From JBEEFP01 sp041166085 (lineage in GTDB: Bacteria; Actinomycetota; Acidimicrobiia; Acidimicrobiales; JAFATL01), in the NCBI GenBank assembly GCA_041166085.1, contig JBEEFP010000067.1, forward strand, positions 62,001-126,000: a DNA stretch of 64,000 nucleotides, given 5' to 3'. Below the pieces are notes generated by a model. It saw nothing but the letters and a program-made list of their open reading frames with translations. It had not been told where the DNA came from and did not search any database. Shown here piece by piece: positions 1-6,983 of this stretch. Positions within the stretch are counted from its first letter, which is position 1. The number at the start of each line of letters is the position of its first letter. A program made the translations under genes and the position numbers.

Positions 1-47
1 AAGCCGAGCGAGTCGGTCTCCACGTCGTGAAAGTCCGTACGTCCCAT

Positions 48-118
48 GGCGCCATCTTGGTGGAGAGCAGATGCGGCACGCAGCCGCACCGCCGCTCTGT
101 AGCGGCACTTATGGCGGC
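48..118 (+). repeat. attC-like site A
   Basis: The right arm is clear at 102-118 (GCGGCACTTATGGCGGC). The left arm is weaker, around 48-63 (GGCGCCATCTTGG). The right arm ends exactly at the stop codon of the lipoprotein gene on the minus strand. Confidence 0.5.
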
Positions 119-681
119 TAACAGGCCGCCGTATATGCGTCGGGCCGGGCATCAACCGGACAGCCGAAGACTGAATGCGGCAACTGGACGTTCAGGAGGG
201 CGAGGTCGTCGTGGGCGTCGTACACCGCTGCGATGAACCCATCGCTTAGCGACACCGCCTCGGTGTCGCCGTTCTTCATGGCCAGTGAGACCCCGGCTGC
301 GTCCTTCGTCACCTGGCCATAGAGAAACGCAAACCGCCACCTTGGATCCTGGGCCCCGTCGAAGATTCGCAACACCTTCCGACCTCGTTCGCCATCGAGC
401 GGAGGGGCGCAGGAGAACTGCTTCCCTCGATAGAAGCCCTCTTCGGGGACCGAACCGAAGTCAGGTGCAGGCGGCACTGAGAAGTCGAGGGCCAGGCATT
501 GCCCGTCCTTAGTTCCCTCAGTCCGCCACAGCGTCGCCTCAACGTCTGCCCCGTGCGTCGTCAGGATCCGTACCCACGCACCACGTGGCTTCGGCTCTTC
601 GACCTGGGTTGAGCCGCCACACGCACCCACAAGCAGGATGAGGAGGAGCGCACCGCGCAGATGCCACCTAGGCCAGGCCAC
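118..681 (-). CDS. Putative lipoprotein of unknown function
   Basis: 187 aa. The N-terminus has a positively charged start, a leucine-rich hydrophobic stretch and a lipobox LVGAC with the lipidated Cys at about residue 21, so the protein is probably exported and anchored in the membrane. The mature part is acidic-polar, with scattered cysteines and no motif I recognise. The start codon sits one base from attC-like site B and the stop touches site A, so the gene fills one cassette. It is transcribed against the site polarity. No function is assigned. Confidence 0.7.
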   Translation of the reverse strand: MAWPRWHLRGALLLILLVGACGGSTQVEEPKPRGAWVRILTTHGADVEATLWRTEGTKDGQCLALDFSVPPAPDFGSVPEEGFYRGKQFSCAPPLDGERGRKVLRIFDGAQDPRWRFAFLYGQVTKDAAGVSLAMKNGDTEAVSLSDGFIAAVYDAHDDLALLNVQLPHSVFGCPVDARPDAYTAAC

Positions 682-743
682 GAGCGCATATTGCCGGACT
701 CAGCGCACCCTGTCAGCCGCTCCGTAACGGCACCTATGGGCGC
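682..743 (+). repeat. attC-like site B
   Basis: Left arm 682-698 (GAGCGCATATTGCCGGA) and right arm 722-743 (CCGTAACGGCACCTATGGGC and two more bases) are imperfect inverted copies. CCGTA at 722-726 also pairs with TACGG just outside the right arm (745-749), a compensated version of the CTGTAG/CTACAG pair of site D. Confidence 0.6.
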
Positions 744-1307
744 CTACGGCTGCTCGTCGAGCCACCTGAGTACGTCAGTGACCGACTCCTCGGGCGTCGG
801 GGCGTTACCCCACCGGCGCTTGTGGTCACTTTCCTCCAGCCAGTCAACGACCGCGCCAATAGTCCACTCCCGATCCGCGAGAGGCATAAGGCGGCCGAGC
901 AGATCACGCATCTCCGAGTCGTCCTCCGTCACAACCCGTTCACTCCGAAGTCCGCGTCGAGAAATGCGCCGCTGCCGCACATCCCACCAAACGTCCTCGT
1001 CCGTGAACAGCATCGGAACGCGGACGGCCATCGCCCCGCGTGCGGTGCCAACTCCGCCTCGCATTCCCCACGCTCGCTCGGGGTAGCCCGCGACAAAGAT
1101 GCCCCACTCGACCGTAAACGTGATGAAGTCCTCGCCCGGCGGAAGGCGGCGGCGGTTCACCTCGATGACGCTCGTCCATCGGACATCTGCGGTGCTCGGC
1201 CTTACCCAGCGGATGGTGCGACGCCGAAAGCTGGGCGGCAGCACTCTACCAACCCACGATTCGACCACCTGCGCGTAGGTGACACTCGTCGCGGCCGAAA
1301 CGACCAT
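744..1307 (-). CDS. Hypothetical protein, possibly DUF4304-like
   Basis: 187 aa soluble protein without signal peptide or membrane segment. The Trp/Phe-rich pattern in the first half (RTIRWVRPS, TSVIEVNRRR, FITFTVEWGIFVAGYPERAWG) faintly resembles the DUF4304 family of immunity-like or uncharacterised proteins. This is a weak impression, not an assignment. The C-terminus is acidic. The stop codon directly follows site B, and the start lies 44 bp from site C, so it is a single-gene cassette. Confidence 0.6.
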   Translation of the reverse strand: MVVSAATSVTYAQVVESWVGRVLPPSFRRRTIRWVRPSTADVRWTSVIEVNRRRLPPGEDFITFTVEWGIFVAGYPERAWGMRGGVGTARGAMAVRVPMLFTDEDVWWDVRQRRISRRGLRSERVVTEDDSEMRDLLGRLMPLADREWTIGAVVDWLEESDHKRRWGNAPTPEESVTDVLRWLDEQP

Positions 1308-1350
1308 CCAATGCCTCCACTCCCAGAGGTTCCGCTCGACTCTTCATTGC

Positions 1351-1397
1351 GTGTGAATCATGCCGGATCGTGTGCTCGGTAACGGCACCTATGCGCC
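1351..1397 (+). repeat. attC-like site C
   Basis: Left arm around 1351-1367 ends in ATGCCGGA like the other left arms. Right arm 1378-1397 reads GGTAACGGCACCTATGCGCC. GGTA at 1378-1381 can pair with TACC at 1408-1411, enlarging the stem. Confidence 0.55.
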
Positions 1398-1406
1398 CCG
1401 GGCCAC

Positions 1407-1808
1407 CTACCGGGTGACCTCTCGGTAACGGCTGATTATCTGCGAGTCATCTCGCTCCTCCCGGACTTCATGCCGCGTGTCAGCGCGCAACCTTGCGACG
1501 ACTTCGTCATGACGCCCTCTCAACCATGGCGGCACGGCCCGGTTCCAGGTCGAAGCGTCTGGAACCCCTGTCTCCGGGGGATCAACGCCCCATCCGCTGG
1601 GAAATACGCAACCGCGGGCGCCCTCCCAATAGATCACCTCTTCCTTCCAGCGAAACTCGATCTCGTAGTCGCCGTTGGGATCGGTCACCGTCCGAGATTC
1701 ACTCCATCTGGCGATGGGAACACTAGGAATCGCGTCCGGGCGGGCTCGCCGGAGCCACCGCCGCCGGTGCGTGCCTCGCCGATTGGGCGGTGATGTCACG
1801 GAGCGCAT
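1407..1808 (-). CDS. Hypothetical protein
   Basis: Up to 133 aa. The first 30 residues are Arg-rich and low in complexity, and the ATG lies inside the left arm of site D, so the true start may be downstream. The central part (TVTDPNGDYEIEFRWKEEV, then a Gly/Trp-rich stretch) looks like a folded beta-rich domain. The end is charged and probably helical. No family is recognised. It lies between sites C and D on the minus strand, like its two neighbours. Confidence 0.5.
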   Translation of the reverse strand: MRSVTSPPNRRGTHRRRWLRRARPDAIPSVPIARWSESRTVTDPNGDYEIEFRWKEEVIYWEGARGCVFPSGWGVDPPETGVPDASTWNRAVPPWLRGRHDEVVARLRADTRHEVREERDDSQIISRYREVTR

Positions 1809-1863
1809 AGTGCCGGACGCCGCGCTACTTGTCAGGCGCTCTGTAGCGGCACTTATGCGCTAC
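1801..1863 (+). repeat. attC-like site D (best-paired copy)
   Basis: Left arm 1801-1817 (GAGCGCATAGTGCCGGA) and right arm 1841-1863 (CTGTAGCGGCACTTATGCGC plus TAC) pair almost perfectly. The right arm has one extra base (CATAAGTGCC against CATAGTGCC), a candidate extrahelical base. The right arm alone can also form a hairpin, CTGTAGCG / CGCTACAG. Confidence 0.65.
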
Positions 1864-2051
1864 AGCAGGACCCAGGCTAAGGCCACGACAACAGCGGGCA
1901 CAGCGAGCAACAGAAGGAGCCAAAGGGCCATCCGCCGCCCATCGTTCGGCCCCAGCGGCGCGTCCCGCCCACGGTCCAGGACTGGACGACCGAACGGGCC
2001 AGCAGTCCGCTCCCACACAACCTTCGACGACCGACGCCATGGCTTGGGCAC
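1860..2051 (-). CDS. Small C-terminally membrane-anchored protein
   Basis: 63 aa from a GTG start at 2049-2051. The first 40 residues are basic and polar. The last 23 are one transmembrane segment (MALWLLLLLAVPAVVVALAW) ending three residues later. This architecture resembles a tail-anchored membrane peptide. The start abuts left arm E and the stop overlaps right arm D, so the gene fills its cassette. A longer reading of this frame exists upstream but runs through site F and is not credible. Function unknown. Confidence 0.4.
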   Translation of the reverse strand: MPKPWRRSSKVVWERTAGPFGRPVLDRGRDAPLGPNDGRRMALWLLLLLAVPAVVVALAWVLL

Positions 2052-2097
2052 GCCCCCATGGTGCCGCGAAGCACGCTCTATAGCGGCACTTATGGGC
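2052..2097 (+). repeat. attC-like site E
   Basis: Left arm 2052-2066 (GCCCCCATGGTGCCG) and right arm 2078-2097 (CTATAGCGGCACTTATGGGC). The terminal GCCCAT/ATGGGC covaries relative to GCGCAT/ATGCGC in sites D and F, as expected if pairing matters. Confidence 0.55.
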
Positions 2098-2224
2098 CCG
2101 CGGCGGGAGGCCGGTTCCTGCCAAGGCGTGAAGGTTTCCCTCCCACTGGCCAGCAGCGCCGGGCGCTCCCTGGGTTCGGTCGCTGCAGCTCTTGACCCGG
2201 ACAGGTCCCTGCCAACGAGGGTAC
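2098..2224. other. Gene-poor cassette-sized segment
   Basis: About 127 bp between sites E and F. No convincing reading frame or known RNA was seen on either strand. It could be an empty or decayed cassette. Confidence 0.3.
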
Positions 2225-2270
2225 GGGGATGGCCACCGGCGCGCCGCTCAATAACGGCACTTATGCGCTC
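2225..2270 (+). repeat. attC-like site F
   Basis: Right arm 2249-2270 is clear (CAATAACGGCACTTATGCGC plus TC). The left arm is diverged, around 2225-2240 (GGGGATGGCCACCGGC). The methyltransferase start follows 30 bp later. Confidence 0.5.
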
Positions 2271-2299
2271 CTCCGGCCCGAATCGCGTACCGTCCTGAC

Positions 2300-3085
2300 G
2301 TGAGCCAGCTCGACTTCGACGAGAACGTCGCACGTTCCCTGGAGAAGCTCTACGCCACGGCGGACGTACTGCGTCGGCGGACGATCGTCCGAGCGGCTGT
2401 CGACGCCACCGAGGGCGATGCGATCCTCGACGTGGGTTGCGGGCCGGGCTTCTACGTCGCAGAGCTGCTCCATGAGACGGGGTCGAGCGGCCGCGTGGTC
2501 GGGATCGACAGCAGTCCGCAGATGCTCGCCATCGCCGCCAAGCGCACGACCGGACACGAGAACGTCGAATTCCGTGATGGCGAGGCCATCGCCCTGCCGG
2601 TGGAGGACGGCGCATTCGACCGCGCCCTATGCGTTCAGGTCCTGGAGTACGTCGACGACGCCACCGCCGCTTTGAACGAGATCCACCGTGCCCTTCGCCC
2701 GAGCGGCCGCGTCGTGGTGTGGGACGTGGATTGGACGACGGTGTCGTGGCACTCCGCGGACCCAGGTCGCATGGCCGCCGTTCTCGCGGCGTGGGACGGC
2801 CATCTGGTCCATCCCGCACTGCCACGCACCCTGTCCGCACGACTCCGAGACGCCGGGTTTTCCGACATCGCCGTCGAGGGCCACGTGTTCGCCACCAACC
2901 AACTGTCGCCCGAGACGTACGGCGGTGCCCTCATCCGAGTGCTCCAGGATTACGTCGGCGGTCGCCCTGACGCCGTCTCAGCAGAGGAACTGTCTGCTTG
3001 GGCCGCAGAGCAGCGCGCCTTGGATGAAGCGGGCGAGTTCTTCTTCTCCGTGGTGCAGTACTGCTTCACCGCTGCGCGGGACTAG
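2300..3085 (+). CDS. Class I SAM-dependent methyltransferase
   Basis: 261 aa, GTG start. The SAM-binding Rossmann fold shows motif I AILDVGCGPGFYVAEL at about residues 39-54, an acidic second strand (VVGIDSSPQM), motif DGEAIALPVEDGAFD, and the VLEYVDD / RALRPSGRVVVWDVDW strand and loop. This matches the UbiE/COQ5 Methyltransf_11 type. The substrate cannot be told. The gene starts just after site F and its stop touches site G, making it a plus-oriented cassette gene with the site at its 3' end, the usual integron arrangement. Confidence 0.85.
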   Translation: MSQLDFDENVARSLEKLYATADVLRRRTIVRAAVDATEGDAILDVGCGPGFYVAELLHETGSSGRVVGIDSSPQMLAIAAKRTTGHENVEFRDGEAIALPVEDGAFDRALCVQVLEYVDDATAALNEIHRALRPSGRVVVWDVDWTTVSWHSADPGRMAAVLAAWDGHLVHPALPRTLSARLRDAGFSDIAVEGHVFATNQLSPETYGGALIRVLQDYVGGRPDAVSAEELSAWAAEQRALDEAGEFFFSVVQYCFTAARD

Positions 3086-3134
3086 ATCACCTGACAGCGT
3101 CGCTGTCGGACGATCTATATCGGCACTTATGGGC
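3084..3134 (+). repeat. attC-like site G with inner hairpin
   Basis: Right arm 3115-3134 (CTATATCGGCACTTATGGGC). The centre contains AGATC 3084-3088 pairing with GATCT 3112-3116, and a 7-bp inner stem GACAGCG/CGCTGTC at 3093-3107. It overlaps the methyltransferase stop codon, so a terminator role is also possible. Confidence 0.5.
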
Positions 3135-3392
3135 GGGGTCCGTCCTCTCGGCTGGCTCGACGGTTCAGCCGTTCGCACGCAGCTATGTGCACGGTTACGG
3201 CGACTGCTCGCCGGTCTAGCTGTGGATGCAATGAGTTGTGCATCAATTGCGTTATGCGTGGCCGTCTGGGTCGTTCACGAGGTGCGGACCGGATAAGCGT
3301 CAACGTCGGTATAGCCCGTTTTGCTCATTGCGCGTGACCTTCTGCGAGCCCACTCTGGAGCGACAAGGCGGTGGGTGATACGGGGGACTTGC
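3135..3392. other. Intergenic region with a possible small ORF
   Basis: About 260 bp between site G and the propeller/RTX gene. One plus-strand frame could give a 55-aa peptide from ATG 3129 (inside the site arm) to a stop at 3296. It ends in a hydrophobic stretch (CASIALCVAVWVVHEV) that could span a membrane. No ribosome-binding site or homology supports it. The rest probably holds the promoter of the downstream gene. Confidence 0.25.
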
Positions 3393-5057
3393 ATGGCGGC
3401 GGCACATCGAACGAGCAAATTCCAGCCGATCGTGGCTGCCACCTTGTTGGCAGGGTGGGCGATTGCAGTCGGCACGCTGAGTTCGCCACGGCCCGCGCCG
3501 GAACGTCGCATAACTGCGTCCCTTGCAGCGGAAGCAGGCACCGGCAAGATTGCCTTTGAGGGCACCGCCGACAACCCCCCGCGCCCGCAGATCAACGTGA
3601 TGAACGCCGACGGCAGCGGGCGTGTGAATGTGTCGAACAACGCGTTTCAAGATCACGCGCCCGATTGGTCACCGGACGGCTCGAGGATTGCCTACTACTC
3701 GAACCATGGCGAGCCCGGCGGCACCCACCTCTGGGTCATGAACGCCGACGGCAGCGGCCAGGCGGCGTTGACGTCGGGGCCCTACGGCGACTCAGCACCT
3801 AGGTGGTCCCCGGACGGGACCAAGATCGCGTTCCAGACGGCAACCCACGTCGGCGCCTTCGACAGCTACGACATCGCAGTTGTCAATGCTGATGGCACTG
3901 GCCGGCGGCTCCTTGCCAGTGGACTTCCTCAGAACGAGATGCAACCGACATGGTCGCCAGACGGGACGCAGATCGTTTTCGAGGTCGGATCGTTGACCCA
4001 GATCATGGACGCTGGAGGCGCAGGGCTCCTTGGCGCCGTTGGCTACGGCGCCGACCCGGCCTGGTCACCGGACGGCAAGCGGATCGCGTTTGCCAAGACA
4101 GTGGGAGATGGCTACGACATCTACACGGCAGCCCTCGACGGCACTGGGCTCGTGGCAGTTACAACCTCGGCGGCCCGCAGCTTCAATCCGCGGTGGTCAC
4201 CGGACGGATCTCGGATTCTTTTCAACTCAAACAAGGACTCCGTCGGTTGCGGAGCAGTGTTCAGTTGTGACAACTCGTATGACCTGTACAGCGTGGCGAG
4301 CGATGGGTCGGGTTCCGAATCGCGCCTGACGGCCGACGCCACTTGGCCCAGCTCGTTCGGAGCATGGCAGCAGGTCTGCACCATCACCGGTACCGAAGCC
4401 AGTGAAACGATCACTGGAACTCTCGGCAATGACGTGATCTGCGCGCTCGGCGGCGACGACATCGTGAACGGGAGCGCCGGCAACGACACAATCCTCGCCG
4501 GTGACGGGAACGACGTGATAACCGGCGGCGACGGCAACGACACGATCCTCGCTATGGACGGCAACGACCTGATGCAAGAGGCGGCGGTTCCGAGTGGCGC
4601 TGACTCGTACGTTGGTGGTGAGGGGATCGACACCGTGACCTACGCAGCCAGAAAGACGGCGGTGACGGTGGCCGTGGATGGCGTGGCCACCGACGGGGCG
4701 GTGAACGAACGCGACAACGTCGGAACTGATGTCGAAAAGGTCCTCGGAGGCGCCGCCGCCGACACGCTGACCGGCAGCGCAGGTGACGACATCTTGGTTG
4801 GCAACGGTGGGAGCGACATCGTTTCCGGGGGCGATGGTGACGACACGATTACCGGCGGCGCGGGGAACGACCAGCTCCAAGGTGGCCAAGGAAGCGACAG
4901 CCTGACGGGCAACGGCGGTTCAGACGTGCTTCAGGGCATCGACGGCACGGACTCCCTCAACTCCCAGGACGGCGTTTCCGGAAACGACACGGCTAACGGG
5001 GGTTCCGGGACTGATGCCTGCAAGGCCGACGCTGGAGATGCGCTGGCAGGCTGCTGA
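3393..5057 (+). CDS. Secreted TolB-like beta-propeller with RTX calcium-binding repeats
   Basis: 554 aa from ATG 3393. This start gives a clean signal peptide (basic N-terminus, ATLLAGWAIAVGTL core). An in-frame TTG at 3321 would only add a non-signal extension. Residues about 40-325 hold five or six PD40/WD40-like propeller blades, with repeated WSPDGSRIAF and VMNADGSG motifs. Residues about 330-554 carry RTX-type nonapeptide repeats (GGDGNDTI, GSAGNDTI, GGAGNDQL), which bind calcium and fold outside the cell. The end is compact, with a Cys pair. It is probably an extracellular or surface protein. It is by far the largest gene of the cassette array and its stop lies within site H. Confidence 0.85.
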   Translation: MAAAHRTSKFQPIVAATLLAGWAIAVGTLSSPRPAPERRITASLAAEAGTGKIAFEGTADNPPRPQINVMNADGSGRVNVSNNAFQDHAPDWSPDGSRIAYYSNHGEPGGTHLWVMNADGSGQAALTSGPYGDSAPRWSPDGTKIAFQTATHVGAFDSYDIAVVNADGTGRRLLASGLPQNEMQPTWSPDGTQIVFEVGSLTQIMDAGGAGLLGAVGYGADPAWSPDGKRIAFAKTVGDGYDIYTAALDGTGLVAVTTSAARSFNPRWSPDGSRILFNSNKDSVGCGAVFSCDNSYDLYSVASDGSGSESRLTADATWPSSFGAWQQVCTITGTEASETITGTLGNDVICALGGDDIVNGSAGNDTILAGDGNDVITGGDGNDTILAMDGNDLMQEAAVPSGADSYVGGEGIDTVTYAARKTAVTVAVDGVATDGAVNERDNVGTDVEKVLGGAAADTLTGSAGDDILVGNGGSDIVSGGDGDDTITGGAGNDQLQGGQGSDSLTGNGGSDVLQGIDGTDSLNSQDGVSGNDTANGGSGTDACKADAGDALAGC

Positions 5058-5102
5058 GTGCGACGCGACTCGGCCAGCGCCATATCGGCACTTATGCGCT
5101 CC
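5034..5102 (+). repeat. attC-like site H
   Basis: Right arm 5086-5102 (CGGCACTTATGCGCTCC). Left arm 5034-5047. GCGCTGGC at 5040-5047 pairs with GCCAGCGC at 5073-5080, with GAGT/ACTC inside, giving a long cruciform that includes the stop codon of the propeller/RTX gene. Confidence 0.55.
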
Positions 5103-5151
5103 TTCGAGCGCCGAGCGTTCCGGGACAAGCGTCGTAGGCAAGACTTCACCC

Positions 5152-5607
5152 GTGGAACGCGTGCCCTTCAAGTGGGCGTGGTCGAGGTTCGCCGTCGCGT
5201 TCACCCCCGCGTTCACGAGCGCGCTCTTGCTTGGCGCTCTGTTCGCAGACGTTGAGGGTGGCACCGCAACTCTGGTCCTCCAGCGCGTGACCTGCCTCGT
5301 ACTGGGTGTCGCCTCTGCCGTGCTGACGGTCCGCATCGTCCGCCAAGGCGTATTCACCGACCATCACTGCGTCGAAATCCGCAACATCTTCTCAACGAAG
5401 CGTGTTGCCTGGAGCGATATTCAAAGGTTCGAGCCGCCAGCGGCGTACGGCAAGGTACGCAAACCGGGAATGCTCGCGGTGTTGAAGAACGGCACAACAA
5501 TCTCCGCGTCAGCAGTCCAGCGTGGACGGTTGGAGGGTCCCGGCGGCACTGACGCCGTGGTCGCGTTCATGAACCGGGAACTCGATCTTCGTTCCGGTCG
5601 CCAGTAG
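5152..5607 (+). CDS. Membrane protein with PH-like domain
   Basis: 151 aa from GTG 5152 (a second in-frame GTG is at 5161). Two hydrophobic segments at about residues 7-25 and 38-55 form a hairpin in the membrane. They are followed by a soluble part with a bacterial PH-like pattern (VEIRNIFSTKRVAWSDIQRF, then LKNGTTISASAVQ), typical of bPH_6-type small actinobacterial membrane proteins. The role is unknown. The stop codon is inside the left arm of site I, and the start follows site H by 50 bp, so it occupies the last cassette before the array ends. Confidence 0.7.
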   Translation: MERVPFKWAWSRFAVAFTPAFTSALLLGALFADVEGGTATLVLQRVTCLVLGVASAVLTVRIVRQGVFTDHHCVEIRNIFSTKRVAWSDIQRFEPPAAYGKVRKPGMLAVLKNGTTISASAVQRGRLEGPGGTDAVVAFMNRELDLRSGRQ

Positions 5608-5620
5608 CGCATATTGCCGG
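5604..5620 (+). repeat. Lone attC-like left arm I, end of array
   Basis: GTAGCGCATATTGCCGG matches the left arm of site B in 14 of its bases. No matching right arm is found before the next gene, so this may be the degraded or boundary site of the array. Confidence 0.45.
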
Positions 5621-5722
5621 CGATGGGTGCGTTACAGCAACGCGCGCGTAGGTGTGCATCGTCAACCCCTCTTCGGGCCACATCGCTTCGGCTGATGATC
5701 ACACCTGCGCCACCGGCTCCAA

Positions 5723-6881
5723 TCAGGGAGTCGGTGGCTCGCTTCGTCGGTGCCGGGCCCGGTTGTGGAAGCCGCAGGCGCAGCGGCCGTTGTCCTGGAC
5801 CGTCAGTCCGCCCCAGGCATGGGGTTCGATGTGATCGGCCTGACAGTCCTGGGCGGGGACCTCACAACTGGGATGGAAGCACTCCTGGCCCCGCACCTCG
5901 ACGGCCCGGCGGGTGGCGCCTCCGAAGAGGCGCCGGTGCACGCCGACGTCGATGACCCGGCACTGGGCGTCGAAGACGACGCGTTCGATCCAGGCCTGAT
6001 CGAGCCACGGCACGAGTGAGCCCGGCGAGACCACCATGCGGTTGGCCAGCTCACAGAGGCGCCCGGCGAAGGTCTCGTAGTCCACGAGCACCGTGAAGAG
6101 CGGCTCGGGCCGCCGGCCGTCGGCCGGCGCGGTGCGGGAGCGGACGGCCATCTCGAGCAGGGCGTCGGCCCGACGCTGGGCCGGGGTGCGGGCCAGCTCG
6201 TGTATGCCCGGCTCACGGCCCAGGCCGGCCTTGGCCTCGGCCCAGTCGGCCAGGAACAGCTCACCGTCGATGCGCTTGAGCTCCCCGGAGATGATCGTGC
6301 CCGAGATCGGGTCGAAGGTGCCCGTCGCGAACCAGGCGCTCTCGAAGCTCTGGGCGATCGAGAAGTTCCGATCGTCGCGGGTCTTCTCCGCTGTCTCCTC
6401 GTCGCCGTCGGGGTCGCCCAGGGCCACCCAGTAGTCCACGGCCCGGGTGAACGAGCCATAACGCAGGGGTCCGGGCGTTGTCCACCAGGACCTTCTCGTC
6501 GCGGTCGAAGACCTCGGGCACCGCCTTCTGGGCGTCGGCCAGCTTGGCCACGTGCTGATCGGTGATCTCACCGGCGATCCACGCCGCCTCCGTCGCCGGC
6601 ATCGACCGCAGCGCCCGGCCCAGGCGCTGGCGGCGCCGGGCCGCGCCGACGTGCATGTTGCGTTTCCAGGACAGCCAGTAGGCCGCGGAGTAGCAGTTGG
6701 CCAGCATCCAGTCGTGGCTGGCGTCGAAGGCGGCGAACGCCCGCGTGGTGATCGCCTCGATCCGGTCGGTCGCCTCGGCCAACGCGAGCGTGTCGTCCAT
6801 CGACGCGAGGTCGTGCGGGTCCATCTCGGCCAACTCGTCGATGACTTCCCGCAGCTTCTCCAACGTCCCCATCGACACCAA
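5723..6881 (-). pseudogene. DUF222/HNH endonuclease-like gene with a frameshift
   Basis: The N-terminal half (helical DUF222 domain) is read from 6881 to about 6470. The C-terminal half (rest of DUF222, then HNH: CFHPSCEVPAQDCQADHIEP, HAWGG, CGFHNR) is read in another frame from about 6470 to 5723. The join lies at the GGGG run 6467-6470 on the plus strand. Removing one G restores a continuous reading through NAR-TLRYGSFTRAVDYW. Both halves are otherwise intact, so this is either a recent one-base insertion or a sequencing or assembly error. This family is abundant in actinobacteria, often in many copies, and is thought to be mobile. The gene sits immediately beyond the cassette array. Confidence 0.75.
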
Positions 6882-6983
6882 TTCTACGAAGGGGGGTGTG
6901 ACATTTTCGGGCCCTCAGAGGCGCTTGCAAAAGAAAATATCTGCGCGCTGCAGTTAGCGAAATGCGTTGTGGCACAAGGCCGC

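Larger units (their letters stand above)
1..5660. mobile_element. Integron-like gene cassette array (non-canonical attC-like sites)
   Basis: Eight or nine imperfect inverted repeats, each with a right arm close to CGGCACYTATGSGC, separate seven or eight small genes of unrelated families. Sites lie near 48-118, 682-743, 1351-1397, 1801-1863, 2052-2097, 2225-2270, 3084-3134 and 5034-5102, with a lone left arm at 5604-5620. Arms are conserved while centres vary in length and sequence, as in integron attC sites. Stops or starts of the genes abut the sites. All sites point the same way, but the first four genes are on the minus strand and the last three on the plus strand. No GTTRRRY core and no integrase gene are present, and the array runs off the left edge. 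The motif was not noticed again after 5660. Alternatives are a family of terminator hairpins or a non-integron site-specific recombination system. Confidence 0.55.

Noticed and set aside
1860..2840. 326-codon minus-strand frame through the cassette array
   Set aside because: It crosses site F and the methyltransferase gene; only its last 63 codons, ending in a membrane helix, look like a gene.
1..5660. CRISPR array
   Set aside because: The repeats are imperfect inverted pairs spaced by whole genes, not short direct repeats with uniform spacers.
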